Part shown: positions 58,930-64,000 of the stretch, in pieces
Layout of the letters: the number at the start of each line of letters is the position of its first letter
How positions within the stretch are numbered: position 1 is the stretch's first letter
Source: Alkaliphilus hydrothermalis
GTDB lineage: Bacteria; Bacillota; Clostridia; Peptostreptococcales; Natronincolaceae
Length of the DNA stretch: 64,000 nt
Direction of reading: 5' to 3'
Assembly (NCBI RefSeq): GCF_016908555.1
Contig: NZ_JAFBEE010000011.1
Coordinates: 25,583-89,582 of the forward strand
Made by a program: the position numbers and the translations under genes
The notes under the pieces: generated by a model
Seen by the model: only the letters and a program-made list of their open reading frames with translations
The model's database searches: none
Told to the model about the DNA's origin: nothing

Positions 58930-61227
58930 CTACCTTATTGGACAAATTCCCACTTCGCATCCATCATTATCTAAAATAATCTCCGTTTCTTGTCTCTCAT
59001 ATTTTGATATTAATGACGGTAGGAAGGGTTTCATCTCATTTACCCTCCTAATGTACTCTACTTCTTCTATTCCCTCATAGGGCAATAATTGATAAAAATT
59101 GTCATCCAATGATAAAAATGATATAGCAACGATGTCATCCCAATTATTCCAAACCCACTCCTCTACTTCTTCCCATTCATGACCTCTCACATGAACAGTA
59201 ATGGAGCAGTTGTGATCCACATAGTTTTCCATAAACATCTTGTAGTTCTCCAGTTGTTGTATAGCACTAATATCGTACTTGGTTTTTCCATTAGGAGCTT
59301 TTACTGGGAATTCAACAACTTTAGTAGCACAATCCTCCCAACTTTGACCTACCTCTGGATAGACTGGATAGCCCAATTCCTCACATACTTTTACTAGAGG
59401 GTCATGGGAGCTAATTCTTATTCTCCTAATATAATAGGGAGCATGGGAGTAGTGAACCCCACTGGATACTGTAGGTAATTGGCTCAAGGTTCCCTCTGGC
59501 TTTACGGTTGTTACCAGTAACGGCTTATTTTCCCCCAGCTGCTGTGCATAAATTTCAGACTCTTCATGGGCGGCTTTTCTCAGTTTCCTTAATAGTTCTG
59601 CCTCTTTTTCAGTATTCAGCCCCACTGCATTCACCATATCCTGCCATCCTGTTAAAGAGCATCCTATCAACTTATCTCGCTTCTGTACGGCATCCCATTG
59701 ACTTAATTCCAATTCTACACAGGTCATTCTATACCCAGCCCTTACTGAAAGTCTTTGAGCCTCCATCAACCCTTCTATATTAAGATTCCCATCATCGGTA
59801 ACAAAGGCATAGACATTAATCGTTGTTAGATTACACAACCCCTTAGAATCCAATAGTATTTCTCCGCAAGGATTAACCCCCTTCATATTGGGTCTTCTTT
59901 TTTCTGCCGCCTCAGCATTAATCCAAGCAGGCTCTCCAGAGTATCTCATCCGTTCCATTTGCCAGTGCAGAACTTCTCTTGTGGGTTTTTGAGTATAGTA
60001 GATGGAGTTATTGCTCATTTGTCTATGGATTATGTCTTCATCTACAATCCACTGTCCATCAGTTTCTTTGTATAGGTTTGTTTTTGCATCTATACATTCC
60101 TTGTCATCTGGATCTATTAAGACCATTTCAGCAGTACGTCTTACTCCACCTACGACTACATTTTCACCTATAATGTTTGCAATATCCAGACAATCAATAG
60201 GCTTTAGTTTTACACGTTCTATTCCTTCCACCATTCCCCTATTTTGGATGACTTTATTTATTTTCACGAACATATTCTTAAGACTCTCATGACCACTGGC
60301 GGTTCCACCAAACGTTTTTAGTTTTTCACCTTTAGGTCTTACATTGTCATAATTAACTTTTATTATTTTTATGTTTCTGTATTCGTTGCTATAAATAATT
60401 TTAAAGAAAAAATCTAAAGATTGTATCCACCCTTCCTTACTATCCCCAACGGTAATTATAGCTATGTTGTTCTGGGAAAACATTAGGCTTGTGTTATCTT
60501 CCCTCTTTGAATGGGCAATAGGTGTATAGTCTTCTTGTATAAGTTCATAGTCATTTCTGACTTTAGGAAGTTTAATAATATCCTCCTGTAGAACTCGTGC
60601 GCCAACTCCGGAGCCAATCATTAGTAAATAAAACAAATCCTTAAATGCATCAAAGCTATCTAATATTAGAAAAGAGCAATTATAATTTGACATAGGGTAA
60701 TGCTTGGCAACTGGAGTGTCCCCTACCCAAAAGGTCCTTCCAGATAAAAACTGCTTTAGATTATAAATATTATCGTACAACGCCTCTGCTTCTTCCCTAG
60801 TTGTTGGGATTAGATTACAATTATATTCAACCGCTCTTCTCACAGTCTCCCACCAATATTCACGCCTACCTTCCTCTGGCACCCAACGGGAGTAGGTTCG
60901 GTAATACACAAACTCCCCCAATTGCTTCATTGGGGAGGGTTTATGCTTATACTTATTGATAAACTCATCAGTTAATAGTATATCCCTCCTATTACTAGAT
61001 ATTATGTAGCCCATCCCAGCTTCTTTATCAACCATATTCTTCAACGTACTTTTACTCCCTTTTATCTCCTGAATTTCTCCTATTGCTAATGTGGTGTCAT
61101 ATTCATACCCTGCTATTTGATCTGAGGCCTTTTCTCCTGTATTTTGCTCTAAAGTAGTATTAACACCCTTTATTTCTATCATTGCTTTTTCTACAAAATT
61201 TCCATCCCTTTTAATTGCGTTTATCAC
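58930..61227 (-). CDS. nrdJ: Class II ribonucleotide reductase, adenosylcobalamin-dependent
   Basis: A 765-residue monomeric RTPR (Lactobacillus leichmannii type), reducing ribonucleoside triphosphates with coenzyme B12 and without oxygen. Active-site features: Cys in NCSFLILDSFDAF, the NPCGEILLDSKGLCNLTTINV segment, and GTLSQLPTVSSGVH; the C-terminal redox cysteines are in the tail DGCEVGICPIR. The start is GTG (61225-61227) behind GAGGAGG. Upstream are two NrdR-box-like sites. With ThyX it forms an oxygen-independent DNA precursor route. Confidence 0.95.
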   Translation of the reverse strand: MINAIKRDGNFVEKAMIEIKGVNTTLEQNTGEKASDQIAGYEYDTTLAIGEIQEIKGSKSTLKNMVDKEAGMGYIISSNRRDILLTDEFINKYKHKPSPMKQLGEFVYYRTYSRWVPEEGRREYWWETVRRAVEYNCNLIPTTREEAEALYDNIYNLKQFLSGRTFWVGDTPVAKHYPMSNYNCSFLILDSFDAFKDLFYLLMIGSGVGARVLQEDIIKLPKVRNDYELIQEDYTPIAHSKREDNTSLMFSQNNIAIITVGDSKEGWIQSLDFFFKIIYSNEYRNIKIIKVNYDNVRPKGEKLKTFGGTASGHESLKNMFVKINKVIQNRGMVEGIERVKLKPIDCLDIANIIGENVVVGGVRRTAEMVLIDPDDKECIDAKTNLYKETDGQWIVDEDIIHRQMSNNSIYYTQKPTREVLHWQMERMRYSGEPAWINAEAAEKRRPNMKGVNPCGEILLDSKGLCNLTTINVYAFVTDDGNLNIEGLMEAQRLSVRAGYRMTCVELELSQWDAVQKRDKLIGCSLTGWQDMVNAVGLNTEKEAELLRKLRKAAHEESEIYAQQLGENKPLLVTTVKPEGTLSQLPTVSSGVHYSHAPYYIRRIRISSHDPLVKVCEELGYPVYPEVGQSWEDCATKVVEFPVKAPNGKTKYDISAIQQLENYKMFMENYVDHNCSITVHVRGHEWEEVEEWVWNNWDDIVAISFLSLDDNFYQLLPYEGIEEVEYIRRVNEMKPFLPSLISKYERQETEIILDNDGCEVGICPIR

Positions 61228-61244
61228 GTTAACCCTCCTCAGTT

Positions 61245-61260
61245 CATCTATATGTAGTAT
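61245..61260 (-). promoter_or_regulatory. NrdR-box-like site 1
   Basis: On the minus strand ATACTACATATAGATG keeps the core pattern C-w-A-n-A-T-a-T-w-G of the NrdR box. It lies 18 bp upstream of the nrdJ GTG. Confidence 0.65.
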
Positions 61261-61276
61261 ATGTATATAATTATAT

Positions 61277-61292
61277 GCACTACATATTGTAT
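61277..61292 (-). promoter_or_regulatory. NrdR-box-like site 2
   Basis: ATACAATATGTAGTGC matches the NrdR consensus at 13 of 16 positions including all core positions. It is offset by exactly 32 bp (three helical turns) from site 1, the spacing typical of paired NrdR boxes. Confidence 0.7.
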
Positions 61293-61416
61293 CATTCCTT
61301 GTTTTTCAAGTCAAAAGGAAGTTAGACCTATTTTTTTATATAATAATACATCTATATCTTCTTCTCTTAAGAAGCTACTGTAGCTTTATACCCCATTTCA
61401 AATGAAATAAAAAAAA

Positions 61417-61444
61417 CCTTTCAGGGATATTATTTCCCTAAAAG
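61417..61444 (-). terminator. Terminator after the DUF4015 gene
   Basis: On the minus strand CTTTTAGGGA and TCCCTGAAAGG pair around a short loop, then TTTTTT. It lies 15 bp past the stop at 61459. Confidence 0.8.
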
Positions 61445-61458
61445 ATTTTATATTTTAA

Positions 61459-62679
61459 TTAATCATTTAACAATGCTTCCCATGTGTATTTGTTCCCCGC
61501 ATTCCATAATACCCATTCTTCTAATCCCGCATCATAGGTTGCTTGAATCTGTTCTCTAATTTGTTTAGGCCCATATACTTGGTAATATCCTTTTCCTAGA
61601 TAAGATGCTGTAAAATCCTGTAGCCATGGTCTAAGTTTGGCCTTTGGTTGATCAGTTTCAGTTGCTTCAATTCTTTCTCTTGCAGTATTCATACTGGTAT
61701 AGATAATTGTATAGGGGTCAAAATCTGGTTTTGGTACCCCATAAGTACCTAATGCATAATGGGAAGGATATACCATCGGTAGTAAAATATCTGTAGAAGT
61801 TGATACCATCTCTAATTGTTGACCAAGACCCATATCATCGGATACGGTTGTGACAAGGCCAAAAATATCAGCCGATACATAAACTCCATAATCCTTTAAT
61901 TCTTCCCTTGCATAACTCAAGAAGGAGGAAATGGCTTCTGCCTTAGTCTCTTTTTTTCCAGCTTCACCATAATCGATAAGTGCTCGATTTCCATCAGTAG
62001 GAAAGCGTACATAGTCAAATTGAATATCCTTAAATCCTTTTTCAGCTGCTTCTTTAGCAATAGAAATCACATATTCCCAAGATTCTCTATTGTATGGATT
62101 TAGCCAAGCATCACCCTTACGGTCCCGCCATACTTCTCCTGTTTTAGTCTTAATAGCTAAATCTGGTCTAAACTTAGTCACTTGCTTATCTTTAAAAGTA
62201 ACAATCCTAGCAATAGGGTATATATTGTTTTCTCTTAAAATTTCCATTTTTTCATGAAAGTTTCTCACCTTTACAATCTTATCTGCTTCAACTTCCTTTA
62301 CCATTGGTATAGAAGATGCATATGTCATTGTTCCAAAGTCATCTTTAACATCTATTACCCAAGAATTAATCACTGACTTGTTTGTCATGTCAATAGTATT
62401 CTCAAAACGACTGGTTAAGCCTAAGCTATGGCCTGTCATAAATATTCCCTTTACAGTTTCTGATACCTTGTAGGGCTCCCAGCTAATATCTGATTGGATA
62501 AAATTATCTTCATTATTAAAATTCACTTCTTTTAAGTCGTGTTCAGCCCAAATACTGTTTTGTGTAAGACTTCCGCCTGAACCCGTAGTAATATTGCTGT
62601 CACTACATCCTAATGTTATTCCTGTAACCATTAAACCGATAATTGCCATTACAACTACTTTTCTATTAGCTCGATACAT
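61459..62679 (-). CDS. Lipoprotein, putative glycoside hydrolase (DUF4015)
   Basis: A 406-residue secreted lipoprotein with signal peptide and lipobox TLGC (GITLGCSDSN). The mature part matches the DUF4015 family, a TIM-barrel of the glycoside hydrolase type; candidate acidic residues are in WVIDVKDDFGTM, FDYVRFPTDGN and VSADIFGLVT. I start at ATG 62677-62679 behind AGGGGGG. The C-terminal WVLWNAGNKYTWEAL is also typical. The substrate is unknown; it may act on cell-surface or extracellular polysaccharide. Confidence 0.85.
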   Translation of the reverse strand: MYRANRKVVVMAIIGLMVTGITLGCSDSNITTGSGGSLTQNSIWAEHDLKEVNFNNEDNFIQSDISWEPYKVSETVKGIFMTGHSLGLTSRFENTIDMTNKSVINSWVIDVKDDFGTMTYASSIPMVKEVEADKIVKVRNFHEKMEILRENNIYPIARIVTFKDKQVTKFRPDLAIKTKTGEVWRDRKGDAWLNPYNRESWEYVISIAKEAAEKGFKDIQFDYVRFPTDGNRALIDYGEAGKKETKAEAISSFLSYAREELKDYGVYVSADIFGLVTTVSDDMGLGQQLEMVSTSTDILLPMVYPSHYALGTYGVPKPDFDPYTIIYTSMNTARERIEATETDQPKAKLRPWLQDFTASYLGKGYYQVYGPKQIREQIQATYDAGLEEWVLWNAGNKYTWEALLND

Positions 62680-62784
62680 ATCGTCCCCCCTCAACTGATT
62701 GTCTAAAGTAATTATATCATAGAAATGACAATTATCATCATTTATTTACATGGTAATTCTGACCTACCCCTAGTTCTGTATTAG

Positions 62785-62961
62785 AAAAAAGTCTTCCTTC
62801 GTAAGATTTAAATGATGACTTATGTTGAAACTCATTTACGAAAAAGTTCTTTGACTTTTTTGACTCACATTAGAGTTGTTACACTTTTATCTCTGCTGTA
62901 TACCCGTTTTCATTCTACTTGGTGATTTTGATCATGTGGGTTTCCTATACGTTATAAAAAA
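62785..62961 (-). repeat. Dispersed intergenic repeat, copy C
   Basis: On the minus strand it reads TTTTTTATAACGTATAGGAAA, a unique middle of about 100 bp, then GAACTTTTTCGTAAATGAG, TTTCAACATAAGTCATC, ATTTAAATCTT and ACGAAGGAAGAC. It is the longest copy (about 177 bp). It starts in the U run of the thioredoxin-like gene's terminator. Confidence 0.7.
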
Positions 62962-62983
62962 TAGAAGTAGTTTTCACTACTTC
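62962..62983 (-). terminator. Terminator overlapping the stop of the thioredoxin-like gene
   Basis: GAAGTAGT (62964-62971) pairs with ACTACTTC (62976-62983) around TTTC; the stop codon at 62977 lies in the stem. TATTTTTT follows on the minus strand and merges into repeat copy C. Confidence 0.75.
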
Positions 62984-63486
62984 CTTATCATCATGGATAC
63001 CATTTCTTTAATGGTATCTACTACATATTCACCTTTACGATATTTACGTTTTGCTACTATAATCTCCACCTGATTACCTTTAACAACCACTTCCTTTAGT
63101 ACCTTTGGTGTCTCAATAAAAACCCCTAGTTTTTCTTCATTTTCATCTAAAACAATAAAAGTTGGTATTTTCACTTTGCCAGCTACTTTATAGTCTGCAA
63201 GATATTCTTCATTGCCGTCTCTCGGAAGAATTCTAAGGTCAACTAGAGCATTAACATCCTTAATTATCTGTAGTGCTGGGACGTTAATGATGCAATCCGG
63301 GCACCAAATTTCAGCAAAAGCCAATACTTTAATAGGTCTGTCTACTTCCTTTATTCTATTGATCAATTCATCGTCAATTTCAATTCCACGATATATTTCT
63401 AAAGTCTTTTCTCTGTTAAGGTCCTTATCTTGGTCAATAAATTCTTCAAAGGTGCAACCTAGCGCTAATAATTCACCATAAGTCAT
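62977..63486 (-). CDS. Thioredoxin-family protein
   Basis: A 169-residue cytosolic thioredoxin-fold protein. The active site is WCPDC at residues 61-65 instead of the canonical WCGPC, with the cis-Pro in KIPTFIVLDE. The N-terminal helical extension of about 45 residues is unlike plain thioredoxin; family members of this length are annotated as thioredoxin-like proteins of Firmicutes. It is a separate unit next to the rRNA operon. Partner and substrate are unknown. Confidence 0.85.
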   Translation of the reverse strand: MTYGELLALGCTFEEFIDQDKDLNREKTLEIYRGIEIDDELINRIKEVDRPIKVLAFAEIWCPDCIINVPALQIIKDVNALVDLRILPRDGNEEYLADYKVAGKVKIPTFIVLDENEEKLGVFIETPKVLKEVVVKGNQVEIIVAKRKYRKGEYVVDTIKEMVSMMIRK

Positions 63487-63870
63487 TTATATCCCCCCCT
63501 ATGTTCTTTACCTTCTTATTATACCATTTCCCATATATAAATTTAATAAGTACTTTTAAATAACAATATATTACCATTGTTTATTATGTGAATCTTATAT
63601 TTTATTATTCTTTTTAGTAGTTCCATTATATGTTTCAATTCTTTATTCAATGCTACTGATATTATATTGAACTTCTATATTGTTAATAAACTATAATTTT
63701 TGTCCGCATATCTCACAAAGTTATTCTAATCATTCTAGAAATATTTTTGTGTATCTTTAGCGTTAGGGAAAATAATTTCGAACTAGATTAATATCACTAT
63801 CAGATTCTCCTATTTAATTTAAACAGTCCATGCAAACTAATCATGAGGCTTTTTAATATTTTAAGCATAA
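63487..63870. other. AT-rich gap between the rRNA operon end and the thioredoxin-like gene
   Basis: No reading frame, repeat or hairpin stands out except the rRNA terminator to the right. The minus-strand promoter of the thioredoxin-like gene should be here but no match is convincing. Confidence 0.4.
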
Positions 63871-63872
63871 AA

Positions 63873-63902
63873 AAATTGCCTATAAATGTATATAGACAAT
63901 TT
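63873..63902 (-). terminator. Terminator of the rRNA operon
   Basis: On the minus strand AAATTGTCTATA and TATAGGCAATTT pair with one mismatch, followed by TTTT. It lies 10 bp past the 5S rRNA 3' end. Confidence 0.7.
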
Positions 63903-63911
63903 TATAAAAAA

Positions 63912-64000
<89 letters not shown>

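Noticed and set aside
62860..62885. CtsR-like heptads (GTCAAAA, AGTCAAAG) in repeat copy C
   Set aside because: The spacing and flanks do not match, they lie in the variable middle of a repeat and no chaperone or protease gene follows.

Overview
This is low-GC Firmicutes DNA with a clostridial gene order. The ribosomal and RNA polymerase cluster, the ctsR-mcsA-mcsB-clpC operon, T-box leaders, DisA/RadA, CdnL/CarD, a mini-RNase III, ThyX and an adenosylcobalamin-dependent ribonucleotide reductase all point to an anaerobic or facultative clostridium. I guess Alkaliphilus or a close relative, by inference only. Almost everything is read from the minus strand.

Layout from high to low coordinates, which is the direction of transcription. 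A 5S rRNA 3' end enters at the right edge, the tail of an rRNA operon. Next are a thioredoxin-like protein, a lipoprotein of the DUF4015 glycoside-hydrolase-like family, and a class II ribonucleotide reductase behind two NrdR-box-like sites. A plus-strand Cu/Zn superoxide dismutase follows. Then comes a five-gene unit, an ABC-2 exporter (ATPase plus two permeases) with its own histidine kinase and response regulator, arranged like the B. subtilis linearmycin-resistance locus lnrJKLMN. Two plus-strand metabolic genes follow: a CBS/DRTGG pyrophosphatase and hisC. Next are a second EF-G-like GTPase, an unknown 77-residue protein, the CtsR protein-quality-control operon, an interrupted lipoprotein gene, radA-disA, the cdnL regulator, yacL-ispD-ispF and natA-natB. 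A T-box-controlled pair of prolyl-tRNA synthetases of two different lineages, a DUF1002 protein, and gltX-(Cys T-box)-cysE-cysS come next.

The left half is the core information-processing block: mrnC, a small membrane protein, thyX, rlmB, yacP, sigH, tuf copy 2, rpmG, secE, nusG, rplK, rplA, an L10 leader with rplJ-rplL, rpoB-rpoC, an L7Ae-like protein, rpsL, rpsG, fusA and tuf copy 1. The S10 operon (rpsJ, rplC, rplD) then runs off the left edge.

Most of the window is conventional and strongly conserved. The points worth a second look are: an Asn in RpoB at the classic rifampicin-resistance histidine; a small dispersed repeat family with three copies and conserved ends; an in-frame stop splitting a lipoprotein gene; two lineages of ProRS under one T-box; a palindrome overlapping the promoter of the lnr-like operon; a leaderless Cu/Zn SOD; tandem NrdR-type sites; and a terminator hairpin in what may be the leader of the second tuf gene. 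I see no insertion sequence with a transposase, no prophage, no CRISPR array and no tRNA gene.
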